A stretch of 64,000 nt of DNA, from contig JAIUCV010000001.1 in the NCBI GenBank assembly GCA_026724425.1, positions 7,236,556-7,300,555 of the forward strand, given 5' to 3'. This DNA comes from Erythrophleum ivorense. Taxonomy: Eukaryota > Streptophyta > Magnoliopsida > Fabales > Fabaceae. The notes below the pieces were generated by a model. That model had not been told where the DNA came from, did not search any database, and saw only the letters and a program-made list of their open reading frames with translations. Made by a program: the position numbers and the translations under genes. Each line of letters starts with the position of its first letter. Within the stretch, counting starts at the first letter, position 1. Of the stretch, positions 1-12,899 are shown piece by piece.

Positions 1-2097
1 GTCAAAGGTACAAGTATGCAATCAATCAATCTATGAAGCATTCATCTTTCATATTTTTGTGTCACAAACTCATGTCAAACACAAGAATGAGCTCTAGGGA
101 CTTTTGGATTACCTCACTTTCGGTTTTTGGGACTTTTGACTTAGCCTCACCCATCCCAGGGACTTTTGGCCTTATCTCACTCATGCCATGAGGCTTTTGG
201 CATCTCCTTGCTCACATTAAGGGATTTTTGGCACTATTTCACCCTTATGAGCCATCTCCACCATTCAAAGACATTCAAGAAAGTATATTGGTACCAAAAT
301 AGCAACATAGCATCAAGTGGCATGTATCAAACATATAAACATACACACAAGCACCCAATGACACATATGCAACGAGAAAATGTAACAAAAAAAGGTGGAG
401 AGCTACCTTGGTGCAAATTCAAGCTTTACTTTGCTTGTTTCTTCTCCTTTTCGGTTCGACAAACACAAGGAGGTGAGGTTAGATTTCCTTGGCTTATTCA
501 TAATAAACAACACTTAATTATACTCTTGGAATAAGTTATGACATCCAACACACTCTTAAGACTACACTTTGTTCTATTTGTCACCATATGGTTCCATTAA
601 GGACCTAATGAAGCAACTACCATAATTAACATTCTTGGTTCCATTCTCTTGCTATATTTAGATCTCTTGACCTCATTTAAGGTCCTTAAAGCCATCACAC
701 CCTCACTTTCACAAACCTAGGTCCATGTTGCTTCATAAGGTTACATTATGGAAGCTATTGCCTCATCTCCTAACCTAAGACTTTTAAATTTTTCTCAAGG
801 GTTTCTTCTATCTTCTTTTATCATATAAAGTCCCAAATCAAGCTTAGAACTATTTAAAATACCCCATAGCTATCTCTATGGGTTTTGACCGATTTATATT
901 TCCATTAAAGACCTATGAAGTTTGGGATTTTTCCTTAATGGATAGGGCACTTGGGAAGCTCCATAGGAGTTTTAGAAACTCAAACAAATACTCATATATG
1001 ATGGGGAAGTCTTGAATCAACCCAGATTTTAAACTATTTTCAAGCACCCTATACTTTTTCAACTTGAGTTTTACTAGTTTTTCATGTATTTCTTTGATAT
1101 AATCTATCTTCCTATGGCTTAGTTTGATGGATTATTTTGGATTATAAAACAGAAACTCTTCCCTCTTCATGGTTCTATTTGAGACATCCCACCATGAAAG
1201 AGGAGAAGAAGAAAAAGAAGCAACAAAGGGAGAGAAAATACCTTGCAATCAAGCTTCCTTCAAGAGCCTTTCCTCTTCCCTCATTCTCCTCCTTAAATTT
1301 CAAAATTTCCTCCTCTGATCTGGACCCAAATCAGCACCAAAAATTGCATTAAAACCATGGAAAGATGAAGCAAGAAGAGGAGGATGAAGTTTTAAGAGGA
1401 AGGAGCATGAAAACCTTATACTTTCTCACCCTTTCTTTGGCTTTTCTTCCTCCAAAATTCCCTCTCTTTTGTGCACCTAAGAGCTAAGAATTTTCTCTGA
1501 AAATGATTGGAAGAAAGTCGGTTTAGAGAGGAAGGGCTGAACGTGGATTAAAAAGGGGATTTGGAAGCTTCCTTTGTGCAATTTGTTTCCATTTTTGCCC
1601 TTCCATAGTGGCATTTCTGATTTGGCTTTGTTTTAGCTCCTTTTTAAGAACTGTCTTTTTTATCTTAAAATTTAGATTCCAAATTTAATAAAATGCCTTT
1701 GGAATCACTCAAATCGGAGCTAAAATCTTCCCGAACGAGCCAGTCAAAGTTCAAGTCAACTGACATTGGAAAGAGTACACTGGAGGGGCTTTACCGGTCT
1801 TGGGCCTTCCCATGGTTTTTGGGGCCTCTGAGAACCCTGGGTAACTCAAAATTTCCATTTAAAAAGCCCTCCTAGGTGTTTTTCCAAAATTGTACTTATT
1901 TATAAAAATACCACTGGCCTTTCAACAAATTTTTTGAATCACTTCGACCCAGGGTTTTGGGTAACTCAAGGCTCAAATCCTCATTTTCTATTATTTAAAA
2001 TTTTATCCAAATTTTATTTGGCCTTGAATCACTCATCTCAATGGACTTGCTTTTCAAATCGGCCCATTTCGATTTTTACAACGTACCAGGCGTTACA
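1..2097 (-). mobile_element. LTR fragment, TGTAACG family, left end outside window
   Basis: This is one LTR of a Ty3/gypsy-like element lying on the minus strand. Its first bases, read on the minus strand from 2097, are TGTAACGCCTGGTACG. The whole stretch is the reverse complement of the first ~2.1 kb of the solo LTR at 44152-47955, including the GGCCGATTTGAAAAGCAAG block near the start and the degenerate GTGAGG/AAAAGTCCC repeats at 100-260. The other end lies left of the window, so neither the target duplication nor solo status can be checked. Open frames inside it are not protein genes. It sits inside another LTR-like sequence (2098-3644). Confidence 0.8.
90..270 (-). repeat. Degenerate ~35-bp tandem repeat inside LTR
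   Basis: The phrase (G)GACTTTTGG...CTCACCC recurs about five times at roughly 32-38 bp spacing. On the LTR sense strand this reads GGGTGAGG...CCAAAAGTCCC. The same array is present in the related LTRs at 45990-46170 and 28670-28850, so it belongs to the LTR family and is not unique to this locus. Confidence 0.75.
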
Positions 2098-3644
2098 CCG
2101 AACATCGTGTTTCTCACGTTTATGGAGGGATCAGATGTTACAATTAATTAGAAAGGAAAAAAATTCAAATTTAGGAGCCTGTTAAGTAGATTCTTTCCTA
2201 GTTGGTTTTACCAAGACTTGTAATTTGCTCAATAATTTAAGGCCTTGTTAATTGTTAGGAAAATTGGTTCACTTGAAGGCTTAGGAAGTACTTGGGAATT
2301 TACATGAATTAGAAATTAGTATGGGTAACGTTAGTTCTAAATGAACTGGTAAGTCAAATTGTGATAATAATGGTATTGTAGATAACTTTAGGAAACCCTA
2401 ATGACATTACTGATAGAAATATTTTGAGGAAGTGGCAGGGAGCATCACTAAGGTGTTATTGGTTGGTGAGTAAATAACATCCCGCTAGATGCATTCTTAT
2501 TGCATATTTTTATAATTTACATATCTATATCTTGTAAACTATCATGCTTCTTGATCTTTAAAAATTATGGATTATTATGTTCAACCAAGGAAACATTTTT
2601 AGTAAATTACATTACTTAAAATTTTAAGTTATTGATACGCGTACGGAACCAATGGGGATGATTTTAAAAACATTTTGGTTGCTAACAGTAGTTTTGTTAG
2701 CCCTTGGTGTGCCTTGGCTAGTATTATACAAGAGCTTTCAACTCATGATGGATTTATTTTATGTGAGGTTTTGACACACAACGGAATTATTTTACATGAG
2801 GTTTCAACTCATAATGGACTTATTTTATGTGAGCTTTCAACTCACAATGACTATATCATTTGAAAGGCAAGTCCTTCTAATGAAAAGGTTTTTGAAAGAA
2901 TTTGTTTTAAAAACTCTCAAACACGTATTTTAAAAGTTTAATAGGTTTTCAAAAAGTTTTTTTTTTATGTTGACTTCAAATTGGTGACTTTCATGATTCA
3001 ATACTTTCCTCATACTTCAATTTCTTTATGAATTAATTTAATAGATATTATGAAGCATGGTTTCAAGTTTTAGAAGCCCTTACAAGGTGTTACGTAAGTT
3101 ATCTTATCTATTTGTCTATTTATTTATATGTGGGAATTTATTATTCATTATTAAAAATATAAGATGTTATTTACTCATTAAACATTTGGTTTTTTAGATG
3201 GTAGAGTTAAGCTTGAGTCTTTTCTAACAACTTAATGGTGATTAGACATTCCTTTTAGGCGAGCCCCATATTGTTTCACATGGGTAACTTTTATTTTGTA
3301 GAAATTGTATAACTTATTTTTTGTAATATAGTTATAGTTACATAAAGCCTATGGGTAGGATCCCCAACCTTATTACAGCTTTTATAAAGCATTAGTTTGA
3401 CAGCGGAGCTCTCCTAATTGTATTACTGATGTTTATTATTGTTTTAGAGATTTTAGGATGTCTTATTTTTTAGGGGACATTTTCCCAAAATTTCTATAAG
3501 AAATGAGTTAATTATGTAACTAAGGGTCTAAGATTAATAGATGGTATGCTAGGGAAGTATAATTTTGAGTCATTTTGTTAAGTTCATGATGTAAGATTGA
3601 TCTCATATTCATGCTTGTCACAATTCTGGTTTTAGGGTGCTACA
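2098..3644 (+). mobile_element. Outer LTR-like fragment interrupted by the 1-2097 LTR
   Basis: After the end of the TGTAACG LTR the sequence changes character and runs to TTAGGGTGCTACA at 3644. That ending resembles the 3' end of a plant gypsy LTR, and from 3645 the sequence resembles the start of the host repeat unit seen at 14980-15300. It contains a 33-bp minisatellite. The beginning of this element would lie left of the window. The end point and LTR nature are inferred from the CA terminus and the change in homology; no target duplication could be tested. Confidence 0.45.
2732..2861 (+). repeat. 33-bp minisatellite, four units, reading-frame preserving
   Basis: Four consecutive units begin at 2732, 2765, 2798 and 2831 (33, 33, 33 and 31 bp). 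Each reads GAG(C/G)TTT...ACTCA-AATGG--TTATTTTA-GT with scattered changes. In one frame they encode an 11-residue repeat around STHNG. The open frame is a by-product of a 33-bp period and carries no recognisable domain. Confidence 0.85.
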
Positions 3645-4136
3645 AAATTAATGACTAAAATTAATGTAAAAGTTGTCATAAATGTGTAATAAAACTATAG
3701 AAATAGTATTTTAATTATTTCACATGGTTAAATTTAGATTTATCATCCAATTTAAATGTTGGGGTATATTGCTAAATGAATAATAGATCAAGTTATCAAT
3801 TATAATTTTTTATATATTAAAAATATATTGCAATTGAAAGAGAAAAAACAAGGTGAGTAAATGCTATTTCTCCAAATATTAATAACCATTAATTAGTGAG
3901 TGTAAAGAGTATTTTTTACTTCCACAATATACTATCATAATCAAGTCAAGGTGAAGTACTTTTGTTCTTATAGAAAACTTGAAATAGCTAATAAGGATAT
4001 AAATATATACGAATAATATTTATTGATATGAATCTAAACCAGAAGTAAGCTCTCATATTAGCATCTTGATTCCTTACATTGGGGAAAAAGAAGTAGGAGG
4101 TGTTGCTGTGGGAAACTATTGCGCTATGGTATACAT
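3645..4136 (+). other. Host repeat unit A, left part
   Basis: This piece is similar to 14980-15300, sharing the block TTATTTCACAT, a microsatellite-like AT tract and the phrase AACCAGAAGTA(T)AAGCTCTCA. It is the left part of the diverged host unit whose right part, with its hairpin, resumes near 9745. The two parts are separated by the LTR-like repeat 4137-8834 and the inverted repeat 8835-9735. No coding potential was seen. Confidence 0.55.
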
Positions 4137-7100
4137 ACAAGTATACATATTGTATAAGTAATACAGTGATGAATAAAGTATCATTCCTATGAAAATTTGT
4201 TGCTAAAACAATTGCTAAGTACTACAATTGTGTACCTTAATCTAAATCAAGCCAATATTGAAGGTGATATGAAATTAAACTAAATTAAAGACATAAAAAT
4301 AACAAAATAAAGGAGAGATACTATTCCGGGTGAAATTGGAAAACAAAAGGATTAGGAATTATTACTCCCTTAGCATTTCATATAAAGTAATTACCTCTCT
4401 TCATCTTGCTTTTAATGTCATTAATAACTTATGATTTTAATTTACCTATAAGCATCTTTTGAATTATCTATAGGCATTCCCTTAACTAATCCATAATTCC
4501 TTATGCAAATGATTTATAGGTGTAATCAATAATAGGTCTTAATATGGTTATGTGAGGGCGAAAAGTATATTCCTATCTTACAAGTGAATCAATCCACTCA
4601 ACATTGCAAGTTTCATAAACTTATGCTACCTAATCTATGGTCTAATCTTAACATCCCTTTTCCAAGTTCATTTGGGCTATCCAAATCATTTAATGATTTT
4701 CACACACATAGAAGCATGAAACACAAGGATTGAGTAAATAAATCACATCATTAATTGCAAATAAATAGGCTAATCACAACATATTACAAGCTATAGTTTA
4801 TCATAATTTCAATTCAACTAGTTTAGCTCATAAATTTAAGAATAAACAACAATAAGAATGGAGCATAAACTAAGTAGGTAAAGAAATACAAGAAAAAGCA
4901 AAAGAAGTAGAAAAAAACTGATTTGACCGATAAATCTTCCTCAAACCCAAGTTTTTCCCATGACAAATGAAATTCCAAGCCTTTCCTTTTCCTCTCTAAA
5001 ATGTTTAGAATCAACCAAAAGGTATCATATAGCTAATATCATATTATTCCATTTTTATGGCAACAAAAATACAACCATAGCTAAGTTTTTGACAATGATT
5101 TTAGCTTATTTCATATTCCAACTGGAATTGTAGGGGTCAAAATTTGAATTCCTTTTCTTTTTCACTCGTGGCCACCATAGAAAAATTTGTTTTGATCCAT
5201 TAAACCAAGACATAAGCTTCATTTGCATATAGGAGCCATATAACCAAATTTGTCCTCTTTAGACATAATAGGGCCTTAAATTTAAAAAAATTCATAATTT
5301 TCACTATACAACTCTGATTTACTCAAATTAGGTGTCTATAGAAAACTTAAAATCTGAACTTTATGCTGTAAAGCTTTCAAGTGAAAATGAATCCATTTAA
5401 CCTTTAAAAAGCATAAAAATCTGTGGCTATGACAATATGAACAGTACTGCATAATTTTCATAATTCTGTGCCAATTTAAAAAATTCATCAAATATTCTAT
5501 AGAGTTCCAAAAAATACCATCTTTAGCCTGTTAAAAAACTCTATAAATTCTCTAAGTGCTTGCCAAATTTTAACCTTAAACTAAGTCATTTGGGCTATCA
5601 AGTGTAGATGTGCAATTTATAGATCATTTGGACCAAAATTTGATTTTAAAATGGTCCATTTGGCCTCTAAATTGCAATCACTTGATTTGGACAAGTTCTA
5701 ATCCATTCATCCTTCATTTCCATAAGATCCATTGCATGAAATACAATTAACATAAAAATTGACCATCCTACGTACACTTATGCATATGCCACTTAATAGA
5801 ATATAATAGAGAAAATGTGTACTAATGGCTATACTATGCATCAAAATGGCATATATTTATATTCTCAAGCTTATACACAAGTTACCATTTCATATCAACA
5901 TAGATGCATAATATATGCAACTCATTTGGACCTATAGTATATATCAAAGTATCTTATATCATTCAAATAGTAAAACATGTGCCAATTACAAGCTTTTTGC
6001 ATTTATGTAACATGTATTCATCATCTCACATTTATACATCATAATGCCTTACAATATAAGGCATGATTCACTAGTAATTTATCTTAAAGATAGATCATTG
6101 TCATATAGGCATTAAGGCTTTCTCATAGCTATCTTAAAGCTCTACTTCTTCTTGGTTTTTTCCATCTCCTTACTTCAGAAATCTGTCATTGTTAGTGGGA
6201 GATAAATGAAGTGAGATTCTTGAGAGAATCTTAATAGTAAATCTCAATCCATATCTATGCACATAATAAATGCAAATGAATAAATACATGCTCGGAGGCT
6301 AAGTGCCTCAAGTAACTTAAACATGAGAATTAACATGAAACTTTAACTCTTATTTAGCCATAGCATAAAAACATACTTGCTAAGTTCAACTAAGCTCAAC
6401 TTTAGGCTAAGGAAGAGCGACTACGCTCAATTCCCCGCTATAGGAGCTAAGAGCCAAAACATAACATTATATATGCACAAAACTCATAATAAAAGCCAAT
6501 TCAAGTCATAACTCATAAAATCATCAAACAATCAAGTATATAAGCATTTCAACTCATTCAAAGATTCAAATGCATGCAAGATAAGGAGAGATAACTATCT
6601 TGTGAAGGTAAGAATTCTAATGCACCATTAACCACTTGATTTTCCTCTTTTACATCTTGCTTTTCTTCGAATTTACACATACATGAGAAGGGAGTTGCTT
6701 GAGCTTAGTCTAAATACATCAATTTAAATGCAAGCAATTCATTAGGACTCATTCTAGTTCATTTTACTATCTTATAAACTTTTTACAACTTGAAATGTAA
6801 CTTTGAACCATCTTAGGTTCCTTAAAGGGCAACTCTTATAATTCAATTTCTAAGCTCCAAATTCTCACTTGATATGAGCCAATGACTTTAATGAAATTTT
6901 TTAGGGCCATCATATGCAAGTTAAAACAAGCCTCCATCATATGCAAGCTAACATAAGCCTAAGACCAAGTTGCTTTTCTAGATCCCTATGAACCTTAAAA
7001 TTTCAACTTTTAAATTAGGACTCCTAAATTCATTCTAATGGTTCCATTAGTGTATGTTGCTTATATCTAGACCTTTTAAAACCATAGAACTCATAAAAAC

Positions 7101-8834
7101 TCTTTCTAGGCACCACTTCTAATACTTGGCCTAGACACATTCCTAGTGTGGCCTAAGAGAATTTTGTCAATTCTCCTAGGGAACTTGATACATATAGAGT
7201 ATTCTTGGCTCTTTTCTAGTTCAAATTTGGTCTTAGATGATTCAAAATATCTTTCTAGGGTTCTAAGACTTCCATGGTGTAATTGAAACCTTAGGTGGAA
7301 TGATTTAGTTTTTATAGCTTTTTAATTGATTTCTATCAAGTTTTAGTCAAATTCAAACTTCTTTTAGGTTTTCTATGTCTTGTCCAAATTGATGAAGAAG
7401 AGGAATCCAAGGGAATAACAAATTTTATAATATAAATCATACCTTATTTAAAAGCACTTCCAATGGTGATTCTTATGGTAAACTTGGTTTCCTTAAATCT
7501 CTTCTTTTCCTTATGAGGTTAACCACAAACTTCATCCTTTCAAAATGCTAAAACCACCATTAGAAAGATCTTGAAGAGAAGAAAGTTTCTAACTAACATA
7601 GCATGAAATTAGACATGTTTCCTTACCTTTGTTGGCTTTCCCCCCCTTCTCTCTCTTCTTATTTTCATGCCATATTCATTTAGTTCAAAAGGCTATAAAT
7701 GTTGATTATAGGAGGAAAAAGAGGTGGCGTGACATACAAAGAGGAAAGGAAGATTTTTATAACAAATTTTAAAATACTGATGACGTCCCTTTGCATAATT
7801 TCCTCTGTTTTGGTTCCTTTTGTATCCTTTTTAAAAATAATCTTTTCCATATGAAAATTTAGGCTCTTTACTATATTGAAAGCATTTATTTTGAAATTTT
7901 TGGGATTTCAAACAATCCAAAAAAGTTTGGTCAAAGTTTTAATCAATCAATGCTATAAACCGTACACTGTTAAGGTTTTAACCACTCTGATGGTCCTTAT
8001 CATTTTTGAGACCTCTAAAAGTCCTAATGAATTTAATTTTGCCATTTAAAACTTTTTTTATTGAGTTTTTAAAATTTTGCTTAAAGTTACAGTTTTACCA
8101 CTGATACATCAATTTACTTCATTTAGATGCTTCAACTCCATTTTTGCTATTTTTTCTTTTTTTTCTTTTATCTTATCTGAACTTCTAGTCCCTCATTATC
8201 ATGGTTATCAATCCTTAATTTGATGTGTAAGGGTTTGGAAAACACTAGTTGTGACATTTCCCTTCTTAAAACCCTAAGAAAACATAGTTGAAAATGGTAC
8301 ATTTTGTATTTTTGGCTGAATTTTTTCTCCAATAGTTAAGAGTGCTATAGCACAAAATTTTTATGCCTTAGCATGTTTAGTTGTATGATTGGGTGCCATG
8401 GCATTTAAATTTGTTACCGCAGTGCTGTATTTTTTTTAATAATGTTTTTGAGTGCCATATTTTTTTTTTCTCTTTTTAGCCCCTTTTTCAACAAATCTTT
8501 TCAGCTTTTTCTACTTTGCATTCTAAAACTTCTAAATGTATTTCTTTGTATTTTTAACTCTACAAAAACATAAAATTCATCTAATTACTATTTATAATCT
8601 ATTAACAAAGATTAAATAATTTAACAACCTAAAAATATAAATAAAAACACAAAACAAAACTTATACTTAACTAAAACAAAAATTAACTCAAAACAAAAGA
8701 AATTAAACCAAAACTTACTAAATATTAACTTAGCTAAAATATATTCATTTTATATACCAAACACATAAAATAAATTCAATATTTATATGATAAGTTCCTT
8801 AAAATAATAAGAAAAGCATGATAATTTAGGGACT
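4137..8834 (-). mobile_element. LTR-like repeat X (left copy), itself interrupted
   Basis: Two blocks, 4137-5010 and 8257-8834, match the reverse complement of 37583-39090 in order. They are two halves of one dispersed repeat of about 1.5 kb with an insertion in the middle. One end on the minus strand (AAATTATCATG near 8834) and the other (TATACCA near 4137) look like LTR termini of a Tat/Athila-type gypsy element, but no target duplication was found. Microsatellite-like A/T runs are common. There is no coding sequence. Confidence 0.55.
5020..8256 (-). mobile_element. LTR of TGTCACAACT type nested in repeat X
   Basis: Read on the minus strand this begins at 8256 with TGTCACAACTAGTG and carries phrases shared with the other long LTRs of the window, such as the AAAAGTCCTAAT block and a polypyrimidine stretch. 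It separates the two halves of repeat X. The right boundary is clear. The left boundary, somewhere between 5010 and 5160, is uncertain and I found no matching target duplication, so a solo LTR is likely but unproved. The frame at 4823-5014 is not a gene. Confidence 0.5.
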
Positions 8835-9735
8835 TATAAGAAACATAACATTTTGCTATTTCAACCGTAGTCGTTCACCTCATCAGACCATCAATAACAT
8901 TCCACATCTCCCATTCAATTGTAGTCATTCAACATGTGCAATCACAACCTTCCATTCAAACCCCTAAAGCTTTATGTTTTGAAGCACTCTAACTCACCAT
9001 ATACACATTGTCTTCTTCATCCTCTCTCACTATTCCACTGGTGCAGGAAAAAAGGAAAATCAAGCCTATGTTTTTTTAGTCTTTTTGCCATCAGCATCTA
9101 ACTCAAAGTTGGTTTTGTTTGTAGCTTGTGGGTGAAAGCATGGGTTTATTGCATTTTATTCCCATTCATGTGATATTTGTAGGTTATGTTTGTATATTGC
9201 ATATTGTTTAATATTTGTCAAAATAATTAATGGTTGGAATATCCTTATGCTTCTAATGCAATGTCAAATATTGAAAGGAATCAAAATAGTATACAAAGAA
9301 ATGCATTAGCTAGTATGTAGAGATTGACAATGGATAATCTTATTAAACTTATTAAAGTCCCATGTCTCAAAGGACATGAAGGAATTATAGCATTGGAGTT
9401 TAGATCTATGATTTTCATCCCATCATATTCATTTCTTAACTAAAAATATTACACCCACCACCTTAGACCTCAACCTTGGACCACCAACTCAGTCCATCGA
9501 CATAGTAGACTATTTCAAAGATAAATGAAGAGAGGATGAAGAAGACAACGTGTATTAGGGGGAGTTAAGGTGCTTTGAAATGCATAGCTTTGCGGGGTTT
9601 GAATGGAAGGTTATGATTGTGCATGTTGAACGATTGTGATTGAGTGGGAGACATGGCATAGTGTGAATGGTCCTATAAGGTGGACAACTATGATTGAAAT
9701 AGTAGAGTGCTACATTTCCTATAATAGCACCTCAT
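8835..9735. repeat. Foldback element with ~210-bp inverted arms
   Basis: The arms 8850-9060 and 9520-9730 are inverted copies of each other, at roughly 80% identity by eye. They share GAGAGGATGAAGAAGACAA and GGGTTTGAATGGAAGGTT read in opposite orientations. About 460 bp of AT-rich spacer separates them. Long imperfect terminal inverted repeats suggest a non-autonomous Mutator-like or foldback DNA element. No 8-10 bp target duplication could be identified and no transposase is present. Confidence 0.6.
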
Positions 9736-9780
9736 GCTCCTTCTTTCCCGATGTAGAGAATTGAAAATTGCTTTGTAATA

Positions 9781-9860
9781 AGCTTCTCAATTTCATAACA
9801 AGCTTTGAATATTGTGGGACACCACAATATTGGATGCTTGTGATGAGACATGGAAACCTC
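9781..9860 (-). ncRNA. Candidate small-RNA precursor hairpin, copy A
   Basis: The left arm 9781-9817 and right arm 9822-9860 pair over roughly 35 positions around a 4-base loop. The core is AATATTGTGG / CCACAATATT, and the stem continues outward (ACAAGC, CTCAT) with a few mismatches. On the minus strand a TATA-like TATAAAAA lies upstream at 9955-9962. The position and flanks match hairpins at 15308-15402 and 21640-21715. Transcription is inferred; no known miRNA family was recognised. A tight loop like this could also come from a small inverted duplication. Confidence 0.45.
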
Positions 9861-9954
9861 TAGCATACATATTTGACAAAGATTTTAAGTATTAATATGT
9901 TTTCTTATTCATTGCATTATGAGTTAATTATGAGAAACCAAGACTATTTGTGGC

Positions 9955-9962
9955 TTTTTATA
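9955..9962 (-). promoter_or_regulatory. TATA-like box upstream of hairpin A
   Basis: TATAAAAA reads on the minus strand in a block also present at 15486-15493 and 21808-21815. It lies about 95 bases upstream of the hairpin, a usual distance for a plant core promoter plus short leader. Confidence 0.35.
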
Positions 9963-10113
9963 AAGACTATCAGTCCTTGATCTCCCAAACAAATGAAATC
10001 TCATTTTTTGCATCACCACACAAAGACTCATTTTCCTTATTTGATTCTCATCCTTCAATTTGAATTTTAGTTCATGACATGTCTTTGTTTTAAATATAAA
10101 TGAGGCTTGCCAT

Positions 10114-11370
10114 TGTTGGATCAAAGGCCTTTTGGTTTTAATTATGTCAAACATTTTGAATGATGTGATTTATGGAAAATGATTTACTTAGGCCAAAACT
10201 ATAATTCTTGAAAAATATTATTTTTTGGGCCAAAGTTGGTTGTTGGATCAAATCTTGTTGCATGTGATAAGAAGTGTTTTAATTATTTAAAACAAGATTG
10301 TTATGTGATTTGTTTTACAAGGAAAGAATTTAGTAAAGTTTTAAAAAAGATTCATTTTTTATTGAAATATTTTTATTGACTCTATTTTGAAAAGCTTTTA
10401 ATGTAAGACACATTGATGATAATTAAATCGTACTAATATATGATTCACATACTTCTAGTGAGATATTATTGACTAAGGAATGGAAGAGGCAAGCTTGAGA
10501 TTTAAAGAAATAGAATAAGAAAACTTACTATTTGAAGGAAGCAGAGATGAAGTTGCATTAATGAAGGATTATTCATGTCCTCTAGCTTATGGAATGTATA
10601 CACTCAATGAAGTCAACAATTTGCACATTAAAGTTACTTATTTTAGGAAGAAATTGTTGATGCTATCACTGATTGATTAGAAGCATTGAAGAAAAAGATT
10701 CCTAAACATTGGAGCATATCTACACATTTAAAGAAAGATACTATCTACTGGCCATTTGTTGAATTTAAGTATTTAAAGAAGATCATTTGAAGATGAAAGA
10801 TAAGAAGAGAGAAAAAGAATGCTGAATGCATATCATCATTTGTTGTGCTTTAACATGTTATTCCTATGTGTGAGTTAGCATTGTATTAGAGAAAACTCTT
10901 ATAGTTTGCGTGCTTAACCTGTCTCCTTCTTTTATTCTAGGTTTCTAGTGTGAGAAAGGCTAAAAATACTAGAGGGTTGAACTTATAAGATTGTCATGTA
11001 TTTAAAGTGTTTAGGAAGCTTGAAAAAACCTTTTTAGAGTGCAAATATTTGGTGGAGTCAAGAAAAGCTATAAAAGCTAGGTGATGACCCTTGTAAGGTT
11101 ATCTCAAGATAGGTGGCAAAAGCTTGAAGCTATGCCTATGTTGTAGGGTTGCTTTGTATTCTTGGTGATTGCCCATAATTAATAAAAGTATCTTGTTATG
11201 TGCTTGGAGATTAGACGTATGACATTTTGGTCCGAAGTAAGATAAATTGGTTATATACTTTCTCTCTTCCCTAAAGTTTTTGTTTAATGCATCTTTTAAA
11301 TGAGTAGGAATCTATTAATTAGGAAAATGACAATCTCAAAAGAAATTAGAAAATTTCAACAACAAACAAT
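10114..11370 (+). mobile_element. Copia-type LTR remnant
   Basis: It begins TGTTGGATCAAAGGCC directly after the host unit A, where similarity to unit B stops. Its 3' part (11060-11260) has the plant copia/SIRE-like LTR phrases ATCTCAAGATAGGTGGCAAA, GTGCTTGGAGA and TAGACGTA. The right end is not defined, and no copy of the flanking GCCAT was seen near 11370, so the extent is approximate. No coding sequence. Confidence 0.5.
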
Positions 11371-11415
11371 CCTTTAAAATCCAAATCAACTCTTCCTTCT
11401 TAGATTACCTTTAGA

Positions 11416-11417
<2 letters not shown>

Positions 11418-11459
<42 letters not shown>
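11418..11459. repeat. (CA)n/(TA)n microsatellite
   Basis: Sixteen uninterrupted CA units run straight into a short TA tract, a typical compound plant microsatellite. Confidence 0.95.
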
Positions 11460-11784
11460 ATACTTACTAAAATATTAAGAATATTGAATTTCAATATTGC
11501 TCAAGAATCTTCCTTTTTCAGAGTTACTTACAACTCAGCTTAATTCATCCAAGTGGATTGTTGTTGCTTTCTCTGTATTAGAATGTAACCAAATATAAAG
11601 ATGCATGGTGTCTTTTGCGTGTTTTATTCTCTGCAATTAACAAATAATGAATGAATGACTGAGAATATATATATATATATATATAACACATTTATATATA
11701 TTAGCTTGACTATGAATGATATTAAATTTTCATGTTTAAGATTTGTTTGGTCCAGTCAGTAGGTACACAGAAATTTAGCCTATA

Positions 11785-11815
<31 letters not shown>
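11785..11815. repeat. (AAT)n microsatellite
   Basis: About ten perfect AAT units. They explain the poly-tyrosine tail of the open frame on the opposite strand. Confidence 0.95.
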
Positions 11816-11818
<3 letters not shown>

Positions 11819-12899
11819 CAGTGAAAAGTAAGAACTACCATGTTCGCAACTGTGCAAGGTTGTTGTATTCTTTGCAATTTGCAAAATCAATTCCCATCCC
11901 ACCCCCATGACTCCACCCATCACAAATGTATGAAGCACCGACATTTCAGGAAAGTCGTGTATCACATTTTTTATATAATTATATAAGATATAATGTATTT
12001 TAAGCAAAGAAAAATTACAATCACCCACTTTGATTCCACCCATGGATGATTAAGTTGATTGGAGAAGATGAAAGAAAATGACAAAAGAAGTATTAAATGA
12101 TAAAAAGGATATTTTATTAATTTTATATAATAAAAATTTCTAAAATTGGATAGTAAGCGGCTTATTGTATTGCAGCTAATAGATGAAGGGATTGATTGCA
12201 ATTTTTTTTTAACGTCAGGAGAATTTGCGTTGGATGCAAAAATCATTTGGGTAATTGCAATGTCTGCTTTAAATTATTAGACACATTAAGTTTTTTTTTT
12301 AACTTTTAAAAAATTATATGTATATTTGTAAAAATTTGTAAAATATCGTGGGAAAACTTTTGAAAATTATTATGTGAATTCTGCAATATGAAATATTTAA
12401 AATTTTCTATATCTTTAATTAAAATTTGGTAAAATCATACTTTTAGCAGTTATATATATTTTTTTAACAAGTAAATCCTTATACTTTCTTCTTGTTTAGC
12501 TTCCGTCATAACATCATCGAGCTCAGGTTGAATTAGCTGAAAAATTACTTATACGTAACATGCATGTGGCTTAACTTTGTCTGGTTAACGATCGTTTATT
12601 TTCACCAAAGCATTTATATGGGAGTTTGGCCAGATAGAGTTCTCCAGCTCAGCCACAATTGCTGAAAATTAGGAATTGAAAGTCATTCCACGTGGTTCTA
12701 ACATTGTCATAATGTGGAAAAAAAAAGCCTAGGTAGCATCATACAAGAGAATTTTGTTAGGAAATAAATGTGTCACTTCTTGGCCAATTCCAACTTGAAT
12801 TTCTCTTTGGGTTATATTATTGGTTCTTCCGCACTTTAGTTTAACTTTTCTTTCTGATTGTATAGGGACTTGTCTTCCCCACTGTGTGTAGTTTCTTTC

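Larger units (their letters stand above)
11371..12899. other. Intergenic AT-rich stretch with microsatellites
   Basis: This holds a (CA)16 tract at 11418-11449 followed by (TA)n, another (TA)n at 11664-11685, and (AAT)n at 11785-11815. The frames on the minus strand at 11780-12246 end in the AAT tract and show no domain. I saw no gene, RNA or transposon end here. Confidence 0.6.

Noticed and set aside
1..534. 122-codon frame 166-534
   Set aside because: It lies inside an LTR and reads across its tandem repeat; the matching LTR at 44152-47955 does not preserve the frame.
5000..8262. TSD TTTCC for the LTR ending at 8256
   Set aside because: No TTTCC stands before a TG terminus near 5000-5160; the left boundary stays approximate.
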